From Bacteroidales bacterium UBA2712 (GTDB lineage Bacteria > Bacteroidota > Bacteroidia > Bacteroidales > Paludibacteraceae), in NCBI GenBank assembly GCA_002354055.1, contig DEKW01000010.1:1-37374 (forward strand): 37,374 nucleotides of DNA, written 5' to 3'. Positions 1 to 6,662 of the stretch are shown piece after piece. Within the stretch, counting starts at the first letter, position 1. Every line of letters begins with the position of its first letter. Position numbers and translations under genes: made by a program. Below the pieces are notes generated by a model that ran no database searches, was not told the origin of the DNA, and worked only from the letters and a program-made list of their open reading frames with translations.

Positions 1-113
1 CGAGGCACCCACACTCCGATTAAATCTTCTGGATGTTCCCATTTAGAATAAGAACATGCAGTTAAAAGCAGAAGGCTTGTGAATATACTTGCTAAAATAA
101 AAACTCTTTTCAT
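1..113 (-). CDS. Lipoprotein N-terminus, truncated by window edge
   Basis: Thirty-seven codons are visible from an ATG at 113 to the window edge. The protein starts MKRVFILASIFTSLLLLTAC, a short basic n-region, a hydrophobic stretch and a lipobox (LTAC, Cys21), so it should be a lipidated envelope protein. After the cysteine come SYSKWEHPEDLIGVWVP; a Trp-rich start of this kind is common in lipocalin-like Bacteroidota lipoproteins, but too little is present to assign a family. It lies 12 nt downstream of the membrane protein at 126-500 and probably shares its promoter at 553-583. Function unknown. Confidence 0.7.
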   Translation of the reverse strand, partial: MKRVFILASIFTSLLLLTACSYSKWEHPEDLIGVWVP

Positions 114-125
114 AACTATTTAATT

Positions 126-500
126 TCATAATAATTCTATGCCCCAAAATGTGCGACATATATAGTTGATAATTCCTAATATAATAAACCACACAACCAT
201 AATGATAATAAGTGTTACTCGCCCTGCACTCCATGTTTCGTTAGTGTCTTCTAAAGACCAAACAACAAAATAAGCGGGTATTAAATGGATCGTTGACAAT
301 ACCCAAAACCTTGTGGTCAAAACTTGCTCCCAAGAAGGCAATTCATGTCTTACTTTATATTCATAGCCAAGAATTGCTGCTATAATAGTAGTAAAAACTA
401 CTGTCTTAATAATGCGTTTGAGATATATGTTCATATTCTTTTTGTAATGAATGAGTTGTTGATAAAATGCTAGAACCTTGATTAAGATGTTTTGCACCAT
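126..500 (-). CDS. Small membrane protein of unknown function
   Basis: This 124-residue protein has three likely membrane segments: about residues 32-46 (TVVFTTIIAAILGY), 64-84 (around FWVLSTIHLIPAYFVVW) and 94-118 (VTLIIIMVVWFIILGIIN). I do not recognise the family. The start is uncertain: ATG 500 adds 22 residues before a second ATG at 434, which follows an A-rich stretch and gives a more typical N-terminus (MNIYLKRIIK). A strong promoter lies upstream on the same strand (553-583). The gene is AT-rich and followed after 12 nt by a lipoprotein gene, so the two probably form an operon. Confidence 0.6.
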   Translation of the reverse strand: MVQNILIKVLAFYQQLIHYKKNMNIYLKRIIKTVVFTTIIAAILGYEYKVRHELPSWEQVLTTRFWVLSTIHLIPAYFVVWSLEDTNETWSAGRVTLIIIMVVWFIILGIINYICRTFWGIELL

Positions 501-552
501 ATTTTACTTCTTGCATAGGGATAAATTTTTCTGCTTCAAACCTTTGCGGGTG

Positions 553-583
553 CAAAGGTACAACAAAAAAACGAGATACGCAA
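553..583 (-). promoter_or_regulatory. Bacteroidota promoter for the 126-500 gene
   Basis: On the minus strand, TTG (583-581), a 20-nt spacer and TACCTTTG (560-553) match the Bacteroidota -33/-7 consensus. The predicted start near 548 leaves a leader of about 48 nt before ATG 500. Confidence 0.8.
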
Positions 584-636
584 GGAAAAAAGGAGATTTT
601 TACGGATTAGTGGGTTAGGGATGAGGGATTAGGGGG

Positions 637-669
637 AAAAAAACGGCAACCCGTAATATGGGATTGTCG
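637..669 (-). terminator. Intrinsic terminator ending the candidate small RNA
   Basis: On the minus strand, CGACAATCCC (669-660) pairs with GGGTTGCCG (652-644) with one mismatch and one bulge. Seven T residues (643-637) follow immediately. This is the standard form of a rho-independent terminator. Confidence 0.65.
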
Positions 670-764
670 CTTGGGAAATTTGATTTACAGTTAGTTGCAT
701 ATGATTTACTTGTCATAATTTCGGTTCACTCTTGGCTAATTAGTTCTTCCTGTTTTGCGTTTGT
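644..764 (-). ncRNA. Candidate small RNA, about 125 nt
   Basis: A strong promoter (769-799, minus) and an intrinsic terminator (669-637, minus) bracket a short stretch with no gene. The predicted transcript runs from about 764 to 637. The only open frame, 33 codons from ATG 716, continues through the terminator and stops at 615, which argues against it being the product. The RNA would end in the terminator hairpin and an oligo-U tail, as many regulatory RNAs do. No known RNA family was recognised, and the target is unknown. Confidence 0.45.
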
Positions 765-768
765 AACG

Positions 769-799
769 CAAAGGTACGACTTTTTTTTGACATATGCAA
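769..799 (-). promoter_or_regulatory. Bacteroidota promoter with no CDS directly downstream
   Basis: On the minus strand, TTG (799-797), a 20-nt spacer with an A8 tract, and TACCTTTG (776-769). This is one of the best matches in the window. It reads into the candidate small RNA. Confidence 0.8.
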
Positions 800-873
800 G
801 AATAAAGTGCATTTTTTACGTTTGCACGAAAAAAAACGGTAGAGTTTGACACAATAATTGCTGCTTATTTGCC

Positions 874-910
874 AAAAACGTTCCCCCCGATTAAGAGTAT
901 GGGGGGAACG
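874..910 (-). terminator. Terminator of the SGNH esterase gene
   Basis: CGTTCCCCCC (910-901 on the minus strand) and GGGGGGAACG (888-879) form a perfect 10-bp GC-rich stem with a 12-nt loop. A short T run (878-874) follows. It lies 45 nt after the stop of the 955-2838 gene. Confidence 0.75.
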
Positions 911-948
911 CGTTGAATCTCTTACCATCGCAGATGATGTAGAGAAAC
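911..948 (-). pseudogene. Degenerate second copy of the C-terminal tail after the stop codon
   Basis: Immediately 3' of the TAG stop of the SGNH esterase, in the +1 frame, the sequence encodes FLYIICDGKRFNA. The esterase itself ends VLYIIRDGAKYNAQGIKIQ. Eight of the 13 aligned residues match, and the DNA repeats CTCTACATCATC exactly in both. It is best read as a leftover of tail duplication or replacement. Confidence 0.5.
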
Positions 949-954
949 TGGCAG

Positions 955-2838
955 CTATTGGATTTTTATTCCTTGAGCATTGTATTTAGCACCGTCTCTG
1001 ATGATGTAGAGAACGCCGTTCTCGAGGATCTTCTTAGATCCGCCAAACTTGGCGGATACATTATCGATGCCGGTAGCGGGATCGAACGCCATACCTTCGA
1101 TGCTGACGTTTCGGAGACCGATATACTTGCTATCCTTTACCTCTCCGTAGTCATGCCAGGGGAGGATACGCACGTGAAGGGTCTCTCCGGCAGGGATAGT
1201 GAGCGTCGGTGTGAGATCGACGTGCTCGATGACGCGGGAAGGCATGTTGCGTTTCTCATAGATAGTTGTTACATCCGTGAACTCGGAGCCGAAACCGGTA
1301 TTGAGGTGGTAGCACATTGAATTGGTACCGTCGGAAGCTATCTCCACGGCGATGCGGGTGATGCGTACGTCCATGGCAGCCGGTGCAGTAACTGCGAAAT
1401 CGAGGTAACGGTTGGCGTTCTCATCGATCTCTCCTGCGGGCCACGGGGTACGTGCCGAACCATCGGCAGAGTTATGGAAACGCGCGAGGATAATACCTTG
1501 TTCATCGCCATCGACGAAGTAGTTCTTGGAGGCATTATAATCGATACAAGCCATCTGGCTCATGGTGAACTCGGCGCTGATGGGGCCTTCAACCACGGGG
1601 TCGGGTACGGGTTTGGCACCGATTGCCCAGAAGGCGCTGACGGCTGCTCCTCCATCGAGCGAGATGGCATTAGCCGCAACCGGCACGGCTACTACATGTT
1701 CGCCCGAAGTAGCATAGATAGTGTCGAAATGGAAGCCTCCGGTGGTATAGTTTGCGCGGATGAAGACTTTCTGGAACATCGAACCGCCTTCGTACGAAAC
1801 CTGTGCGGAGGAAGCGTAGTTCTCTTTGTCGAGGGAGATGAGGAGGTTAGAAGTCGCGGTGAGGCTGACGGTGCCGGCCGCGGGCTCGAGACCGTAACCG
1901 GTGAGGAGGAACTCTTTGTTCTGCGGCACGGAGCAATAGGTCTCGCCGATATTGATAGAAGCGGGATTGGCGGTGATGTCTGTGGGGATCTCTATATGGT
2001 CAGCGAGGATGCCTGCGTTCTTGAGGAGCTGGGCAGCAGCACGTGCCACGAGGTTACCTCCCATGGCGTTGGTATGGGTCTTGTCGCCGGAGCAGAAGAG
2101 CAGGTTCAGACACTGGCTCTCGCCATAAGAGAGGTAGAGCTGGCGGGTAGCGTCGGTGAGGTCGATGAACGGCACGTTCTTCTCTGCCGCTACGACACGC
2201 ATCGCCTCCACATAACTCATCGAGAGGTCGGTAGCAGGTACGCTCTGGTTCTTGAGGAGTTCGCCGTTCTCGATCTTAGCGAACTTGTCACCGAGGTCGT
2301 GTTGGCCTTTGCGGGTGATGTTATTGCCACTGAAATAAGCACGGCAGATAGGGCCCACGAGCACCGGATTCACGCCTAATGCGCGCGCTTCATCAATGAA
2401 CAGGCGCAGGTAGTCGCGATAAGTCGTTTGCGGGTTCGTACCACGTGCATCGGTGGGAGCCGGCAGACTATGCTCGGTGCAATAGGCGGCGTACTCCTGG
2501 TTATCCAAGCCGGAGAGGTTACTGTCGTTGCCTTCGTCGTTGTGAGCAAACTGGATGATGAGGTAGTCGCCTGCACTCATCTGGCTCTTGACAGAAGGCC
2601 AATAAGCAGCCCCGGTGTAGAAACCGCGGGTGTCGGCACCGGACTTACCTCGGTTGTTGACAGTGACGAAAGCAGGATCGAAGAACGAAGCGAGGTACAT
2701 ACCCCAACCGCGTTTGTCGGTGGTCGATTCGTCATACTCCGCCATCGTCGAATCGCCGATGGTGTGAACTTTGATTGCGGCCTGCATCATCGGCAGGCAA
2801 AGCAGCATAGCTGCGAAGAGGGAAAAGATTTTTTTCAT
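955..2838 (-). CDS. Secreted SGNH/GDSL esterase, rhamnogalacturonan acetylesterase-like
   Basis: This 627-residue protein has a signal peptide (MKKIFSLFAAMLLCLPMMQA). An SGNH hydrolase domain spans about residues 22-275. The nucleophile is Ser30 in IGDSTMAEY, the oxyanion Gly is in NRGKSGAD, the Asn in FAHND, and the catalytic Asp/His in GDKTHTNAMGG. This set resembles CE12 rhamnogalacturonan acetylesterases, which remove acetyl groups from pectin. Residues 290-600 look like beta-rich accessory domains with a probable carbohydrate-binding role. The protein ends in a short tail, KKILENGVLYIIRDGAKYNA and a few more residues, of a type seen on secreted Bacteroidales proteins; export or surface sorting by this tail is inference. 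The gene stands alone with its own promoter (2896-2925) and terminator (874-910). The class is confident, the exact substrate is not. Confidence 0.85.
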   Translation of the reverse strand: MKKIFSLFAAMLLCLPMMQAAIKVHTIGDSTMAEYDESTTDKRGWGMYLASFFDPAFVTVNNRGKSGADTRGFYTGAAYWPSVKSQMSAGDYLIIQFAHNDEGNDSNLSGLDNQEYAAYCTEHSLPAPTDARGTNPQTTYRDYLRLFIDEARALGVNPVLVGPICRAYFSGNNITRKGQHDLGDKFAKIENGELLKNQSVPATDLSMSYVEAMRVVAAEKNVPFIDLTDATRQLYLSYGESQCLNLLFCSGDKTHTNAMGGNLVARAAAQLLKNAGILADHIEIPTDITANPASINIGETYCSVPQNKEFLLTGYGLEPAAGTVSLTATSNLLISLDKENYASSAQVSYEGGSMFQKVFIRANYTTGGFHFDTIYATSGEHVVAVPVAANAISLDGGAAVSAFWAIGAKPVPDPVVEGPISAEFTMSQMACIDYNASKNYFVDGDEQGIILARFHNSADGSARTPWPAGEIDENANRYLDFAVTAPAAMDVRITRIAVEIASDGTNSMCYHLNTGFGSEFTDVTTIYEKRNMPSRVIEHVDLTPTLTIPAGETLHVRILPWHDYGEVKDSKYIGLRNVSIEGMAFDPATGIDNVSAKFGGSKKILENGVLYIIRDGAKYNAQGIKIQ

Positions 2839-2895
2839 GATAGAAAATTGTTAAATTGTTAAACTGTTAATCGGCATATTTTTCAAATTGCGGTG

Positions 2896-2925
2896 CAAAA
2901 GTACTGCTTTTTTTTGAAATAGCAA
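2896..2925 (-). promoter_or_regulatory. Promoter of the SGNH esterase gene
   Basis: On the minus strand, TTG (2925-2923), a 19-nt spacer with an A8 tract, and TACTTTTG (2903-2896). The leader to ATG 2838 is about 53 nt. The promoter touches the 3' end of the upstream transposase-like gene. Confidence 0.8.
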
Positions 2926-2937
2926 AAGACACTATTT

Positions 2938-3939
2938 TCATGCCCCTATTGCAGGAGGATCAGATAGGCTACAAATCTCCTCCGCCATCTGATTCATGGT
3001 GACGCATTCGGGGCGGGTGACATGGCGTTTGGAGGGATCGTACTCCCATGGAGAGAGGATGAGGACGCGACCGGCGGCAACGGCATCAAACAAACCATCG
3101 CTGGGTTTGTAGTAATCGCTAAAACCGTTATCCGCGATATAGATGATCGGATGCTCCTCCGCAAGGAGAACGACCATCACCTCTTTCTCCTTATCGGAGA
3201 TGAACGGCGAGACCATCACCGTTCCCTGACGGGCAGCTACTACACAGCCGTTCATATAATCTCGTAGCCGTTTGTTATCGCCGTGCATCGCTTCGTCTAT
3301 CATCGTCCGGCGGACATGCACGGGCGCAAATCGGGCGGCTTGCAGCAAAGCGGCATTGCCGATGCCGCGGTATGTCCGTTCCGCGATCTCTATCCCCTCC
3401 TGCACGCGGAAGAAGCCCGGCATGAGGCGCTTGGTAGCGAGGCGTTGGGGATTGAGGATGAGGTAATTAACCATCGTATCCAGTTGTCCTCTCCGCGATA
3501 GCGGCCGTACAAAAGGCATCTCGTGAAAGAGAGGATCGGCGGTATGTTCGTTCTCCCGCATTGAATGCGGGGTAATAGACATACTATAGGCACGCCCTAT
3601 CTTCTTCTCGCCTTGCCAAAAGCCGCGGACGACAGAGAGGATGCTCGTCGGCATCGGCTTTGTGACATGCCAGATGGCATGCAGATGATCGGGCATGAGG
3701 CAATAGCTCACGATGCGTATCTCCGGGCGGCGCTTGGGCAAATCGAGCATATGCCCCAGCACTTGCCGCCACAGAGCCGACCATTCCACCCTCGCTTGCT
3801 TGGGGTCGTTATCCGGAATGACGAGCGAGCCAAGCACCGGCTGACGGCTGGTGACCGTCAGCGTGACATGATAGATACCGATTCCCCGCCATGCGGTTCC
3901 AGGTTCTTGCCATTGCCATGTGTCATGATTGGAGGGCAT
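2938..3939 (-). CDS. REP-associated transposase-like (Y1/IS200-type) protein with C-terminal Rossmann-like domain
   Basis: In this 333-residue protein, residues 20-170 match the Y1 transposase / RAYT fold. YHVTLTV starts the first strand, YCLMPDHLHAIW carries the HUH pair (His85, His87), and PLFHEMPFVRPL followed by MVNYLILNPQRL matches the usual RAYT end. The only Tyr in the expected interval is Tyr118 (IGRAYS), closer to the histidines than usual, so catalysis is uncertain. Residues 210-325 are an added domain: VMVSPFISDKEKEVM, then IIYIADNGF, KPSDGLFDAVAAGRVLILSPW and a Cys/Asn-rich end. It looks like a DprA/LOG-type nucleotide-binding fold. The protein may act on REP-like hairpins rather than move an IS; no terminal repeats are seen. 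It starts 1 nt after the stop of the decayed ORF at 3941-4187. Confidence 0.7.
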   Translation of the reverse strand: MPSNHDTWQWQEPGTAWRGIGIYHVTLTVTSRQPVLGSLVIPDNDPKQARVEWSALWRQVLGHMLDLPKRRPEIRIVSYCLMPDHLHAIWHVTKPMPTSILSVVRGFWQGEKKIGRAYSMSITPHSMRENEHTADPLFHEMPFVRPLSRRGQLDTMVNYLILNPQRLATKRLMPGFFRVQEGIEIAERTYRGIGNAALLQAARFAPVHVRRTMIDEAMHGDNKRLRDYMNGCVVAARQGTVMVSPFISDKEKEVMVVLLAEEHPIIYIADNGFSDYYKPSDGLFDAVAAGRVLILSPWEYDPSKRHVTRPECVTMNQMAEEICSLSDPPAIGA

Positions 3940-3940
3940 A

Positions 3941-4187
3941 TTACTTCGTCAGTTCTTGGTACATCTTGAATAACTCTGCCACGCACTCGGATTCGGTCAT
4001 CTTGGTAGAGAAGCCATAGGCAGCCATGACCGCGCGGTCGTTTTCTTGGTGGGCTTTGCGGAGCTCGGGCGTTACACCAAGCCTCGTGATACTGGCCGAG
4101 GTACTTTGCCCCGATCCATTCTCCCTCGGTGTGCTTTTTAGCAAAATCATCTGCGAGTGTTTGATATTGTTTATTGTAACGAAGCAT
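3941..4187 (-). pseudogene. Frameshifted small gene with a DNA-methyltransferase-like C-terminal tail
   Basis: Two frames carry protein-like sequence. From ATG 4187 the frame reads MLRYNKQYQTLADDFAKKHT...YLGQYHEAWCN and then turns into proline/arginine-rich nonsense across the transposase start. In a second frame, from about 4085 to the stop at 3941, it reads TPELRKAHQENDRAVMAAYG and ends in ECVAELFKMYQELTK. That second stretch resembles the extreme C-terminus of large Bacteroidota DNA methyltransferases of the MmeI/Eco57I type (PELRKAHQ.NDRAVM.AYG). One frameshift near 4080 would join them. I read this as a remnant; the N-terminal part is not recognised and could be an unrelated small protein. 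Confidence 0.5.
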
Positions 4188-4210
4188 AGTCTGTGTTATT
4201 TTGTGTTATG

Positions 4211-4252
4211 CTTGTATCTTTTTGCTTGGATTTTTGGTGAAAAAGATACAAG
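4211..4252. repeat. 13-bp perfect inverted repeat
   Basis: CTTGTATCTTTTT (4211-4223) and AAAAAGATACAAG (4240-4252) are exact inverted copies 16 nt apart. They lie between the orphan membrane gene (ends 4272) and the decayed gene (starts 4187). It could be an AT-rich terminator, an operator or a mobile-element end; the sequence does not decide. Confidence 0.6.
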
Positions 4253-4271
4253 TTTGGAGGGAGTATTTATA

Positions 4272-4613
4272 TTAGGAGGGGGCGGAGAATAGTATGATGA
4301 AAAAAATGACATGTAGGCTAAGCGATATTATACCGAAAATGCGTCTTGACAGATCATCCTTATCTTGCTCTCTTTGGCGCTGTATCTCCACTTCCGGATT
4401 TACATCCCGTCTCAGTTCACGTAATTCTTTATGCGTACTTGTTTCTCCTGCGCACAACAACAAAAGTGCAACCAACCATGGAGAGATGATAAAGGTTAGA
4501 ACGAACCATAGTAGACCGCTTCGTCCATTACGAATAGCAGTCCATATAATCCACACGTACAATAGCGTTATTGCCATTATCGCTACTATTAATGCTGCAG
4601 ATATATAATCCAT
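4272..4613 (-). CDS. Small membrane protein of unknown function
   Basis: This 113-residue protein has hydrophobic segments at about 5-26 (ALIVAIMAITLLYVWIIW), 34-53 (LLWFVLTFIISPWLVALLLL) and 92-111 (IFGIISLSLHVIFFIILF). A charged stretch (KELRELRRDVNPEVEIQRQR) between the second and third probably faces the cytoplasm. I do not recognise the family. It is AT-rich and follows the lipoprotein gene at 4654-5058 by 40 nt. No clear promoter of its own is visible, so it may be co-transcribed with the HNH and lipoprotein genes. Confidence 0.6.
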   Translation of the reverse strand: MDYISAALIVAIMAITLLYVWIIWTAIRNGRSGLLWFVLTFIISPWLVALLLLCAGETSTHKELRELRRDVNPEVEIQRQREQDKDDLSRRIFGIISLSLHVIFFIILFSAPS

Positions 4614-4653
4614 AGATATTTGTGTTTTTAGTTAATATATGGACAGGGCATAG

Positions 4654-5058
4654 TTACTTTAATATTAGGTATACAAGGTTTCCATCTCTCATGGCGATAA
4701 AGCCGTGATTAACCATAGTTAACCATGATGATTCTTTTGTGGATTCAGTTTGTCCGAAGCCACAACCAACAAGCCATTTTTTAATATCTTCTTCACTCCA
4801 CCGATGCCTTCCTTCGCTTGTGAGATTCGGGCCGATTTGCTTCCATTGTTCATTTGTAATTTCCAACCGAACATAGTATCCATCTGATAGTGTAGTTTGA
4901 AAGTACGTTTGGAATTGAGAATATGTTTCTGTCTCAGTCCAAACAGTATACTTAGCGTCACTACAAGACTGGAAACAAAGTGCGGTCATTACGACTGCAG
5001 CTAAAAGGATAAATAGTTTTTTCTCTGCCGCAAGGGCGCGATTAATGAGGTTTTTCAT
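4654..5058 (-). CDS. Orphan lipoprotein
   Basis: The chosen start is ATG 5058, giving 134 residues. An ATG at 5079 in the same frame would overlap the HNH gene. The N-terminus MKNLINRALAAEKKLFILLA leads into a hydrophobic stretch and the lipobox CFQSC (Cys32), so it should be lipidated. The mature part has aromatic-rich sequence (YSQFQTYFQTTLSDGYYVRL), WSEEDIKKWLVGCGF and a final SSWLTMVNHGFIAMRDGNLV. This looks like a small compact domain of unknown function. It follows the HNH gene by 14 nt and is likely in its operon. Confidence 0.65.
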   Translation of the reverse strand: MKNLINRALAAEKKLFILLAAVVMTALCFQSCSDAKYTVWTETETYSQFQTYFQTTLSDGYYVRLEITNEQWKQIGPNLTSEGRHRWSEEDIKKWLVGCGFGQTESTKESSWLTMVNHGFIAMRDGNLVYLILK

Positions 5059-5072
5059 ATGTTTATTGGTTA

Positions 5073-6245
5073 TTAACAATAAAAATCTATACTATCTCCG
5101 CCAGTCCATTCTTGATCTTGAGCGATTGTATATTCTGCCATCACTCCATTCTCGTCAAGATACGTTCCTTCAGATTTATGAACGAACACCTCCCCATTCC
5201 AGTAAATTTTAGCAAATCCAAATGATTTGACTCCGTTAGGAATCTTTGTAACCACCAGCAATATATCTTCATAAATGGTAAACTTATATACATGAGACGG
5301 ACCATAGTTGGCAACCACAAATGGTTTTCCTTCTGCTAGATTATTGTAGTAATCTTGAAGCGGTTGTTCCGAAACGTTTGTTGGACAACATAGGAACTCT
5401 GGATTTGTATGAGGGGCCCAGCCGTTTTGCACTGCTAAAGGATTAGAAGTTTCATAGCATTCTAATGTGGGTTGCTCCTCGCTATCGCTCTCTTTATGCT
5501 CTTCCGTTAGCATTGTTTCTGAATCGCACCATTTTTTGTTTAAATCCCAATTCTCTCCAAAGTAACCTCCAGTAAATTTCAAATCTTTTACGGTTTGTGG
5601 CTCTATTTTTTTCTCAGGTAGAGATGATGGTTCATTTGGTCTATTTCTATTAGTGAAATCCGGTTGCCACTCTTCTTTGTGCATCTTAAAAATCCAATCG
5701 CCTACATGTGCACCTCTGGACTCAATGTCTTGCGGACGAGATGCAAGACGTTTGAGATTTTCTCGTGTAGCCTTGGCTTCTTCTGAAGTAACTGTACGCA
5801 TCCATGAAAAATTCGCATCTTCTGATTCATGACCAAATAGAAGTTCTGGATTCTCTAAAAAAGCATCTAAACTACCACATATATATATGACTTTTGCTAG
5901 CGTATTTTCATTCAATAGAATGTTTTCCAGTTTAGTTAGCCACCTTAGGTTTTCAGGTCTGTTATTGCTCCGATTGGTGTCAATATGATCCACCACATGT
6001 TGTGGACTTGGAGCTGAACCTATAAATGCGGTTGCAACTATTCTGTGAACTCGTTCATTCCGAAAGACCATATAGCCATTTGCTACATCTTTTTCTCCAA
6101 ACGTCCACACCTCATCCAAAGGACGTTTTCTCCCCTTTGCGTGGCGCATAATGGCACCATTATCACGCACGGAATAGTGCTCGCCTTTATAGTCGCACTC
6201 TAATTCTTCATCAAAAGGAAATATGTCTGCAGGTAGCAAATCCAT
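5073..6245 (-). CDS. HNH endonuclease-motif protein
   Basis: This 390-residue protein has an N-terminal module (about 20-115) typical of a Bacteroidota HNH group: YSVRDNGAIMRHAKGRKRPL, WTFGEKDVANGYMVF, RVHRIVATAFIG, then VVDHIDTNRSNNRPENLRWL. The HNH core is His-Asp-His...Asn...Asn. Next come LENPELLF and SWMRTVTSEEAKATRENLKR, also typical of the group. Residues 240-390 are acidic, unlike the N-terminus and not recognised. HNH proteins of this sort may be homing-type or defence nucleases; no intron, intein or toxin partner is visible here. The gene is AT-rich, with its own strong promoter (6427-6457) and a leader of about 175 nt that contains an older gene remnant. Confidence 0.75.
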   Translation of the reverse strand: MDLLPADIFPFDEELECDYKGEHYSVRDNGAIMRHAKGRKRPLDEVWTFGEKDVANGYMVFRNERVHRIVATAFIGSAPSPQHVVDHIDTNRSNNRPENLRWLTKLENILLNENTLAKVIYICGSLDAFLENPELLFGHESEDANFSWMRTVTSEEAKATRENLKRLASRPQDIESRGAHVGDWIFKMHKEEWQPDFTNRNRPNEPSSLPEKKIEPQTVKDLKFTGGYFGENWDLNKKWCDSETMLTEEHKESDSEEQPTLECYETSNPLAVQNGWAPHTNPEFLCCPTNVSEQPLQDYYNNLAEGKPFVVANYGPSHVYKFTIYEDILLVVTKIPNGVKSFGFAKIYWNGEVFVHKSEGTYLDENGVMAEYTIAQDQEWTGGDSIDFYC

Positions 6246-6295
6246 TGCTTTATCGTCTCAACACATCCACGAGGATGCTACGTAGATGTGCATAG

Positions 6296-6415
6296 TTACA
6301 TTTTCTCTAATAACTCAGTTGTTGTCTGTTCTATTCGACTAAACACGAACCATTTCTTGCCTAAATCTTTGAGCGATGCGCCAATATGATAGATATATGT
6401 GGTATCGTGTGTCAA
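6296..6415 (-). pseudogene. 3' remnant of an ORF6N/RhuM-type gene
   Basis: On the minus strand from about 6415 to the TAA at 6298-6296, one frame reads ILTHDTTYIYHIGASLKDLG, then KKWFVFSRIEQTTTELLEKM and stop. YHIGASLKDLGKKWFAFS followed by a Leu-rich end is, from memory, the characteristic C-terminus of Bacteroidota ORF6N-domain (RhuM-like) proteins. Nothing upstream continues the frame, because the HNH promoter occupies that DNA. It is therefore a truncated relic inside the HNH leader. Confidence 0.5.
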
Positions 6416-6426
6416 AATTTGCGACG

Positions 6427-6457
6427 CAAAGGTACGACTTTTTTTGGAGATATGCAA
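6427..6457 (-). promoter_or_regulatory. Promoter of the HNH gene
   Basis: On the minus strand, TTG (6457-6455), a 20-nt spacer with an A7 tract, and TACCTTTG (6434-6427). It predicts a start near 6422, about 175 nt before ATG 6245. Confidence 0.8.
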
Positions 6458-6574
6458 GGATTTTGTGTAAAAAGTAACAAAATTTTACGATTTTTACGGT
6501 AGTTTCGAATTTCGAGTACAAAGGTATGAGTGATAATTCAAAATTAAAAATTTAACAAAATGCACACATTTAAG

Positions 6575-6595
6575 AAAAAAAGCGCGTTAGCGCTT
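6575..6595 (-). terminator. Terminator-like hairpin overlapping the glyA -33 box
   Basis: On the minus strand, AAGCGC (6595-6590), a 4-nt loop TAAC and GCGCTT (6585-6580) are followed by an unbroken T run to 6575. It has terminator form for leftward transcription. It overlaps the first base pairs of the glyA promoter, so it could also act as an operator. Confidence 0.5.
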
Positions 6596-6624
6596 GCATA
6601 TGTCAAAAAAAAGCAGTACTTTTG
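6594..6624 (+). promoter_or_regulatory. glyA promoter
   Basis: TTG (6594-6596), a 20-nt spacer with an A8 tract, and TACTTTTG (6617-6624). The spacer is identical, base for base, to that of the toxin-antitoxin promoter at 32168-32198. The leader to ATG 6663 is about 34 nt. Confidence 0.85.
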
Positions 6625-6662
6625 TACCATAATTTGAAAAAACGACATAAGAATCACAAGTT

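Noticed and set aside
615..716. 33-codon minus-strand ORF (MTSKSYATNC...)
   Set aside because: It runs through the intrinsic terminator at 669-637 and ends in the TTAGGG-type repeat, so it is unlikely to be translated as such.
1474..2379. 301-codon plus-strand ORF
   Set aside because: It lies opposite the SGNH esterase, which has a signal peptide, catalytic motifs, promoter and terminator. The ORF has low-complexity Gly/Glu/Val sequence with no motif.
6339..6521. 60-codon minus-strand ORF upstream of the HNH gene
   Set aside because: It spans the HNH promoter (6427-6457). A different frame of the same DNA carries the better supported ORF6N-like remnant.
6519..6526. Second TACCTTTG on the minus strand
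   Set aside because: No TTG at 19-21 nt upstream; the site at 6427 is much better.
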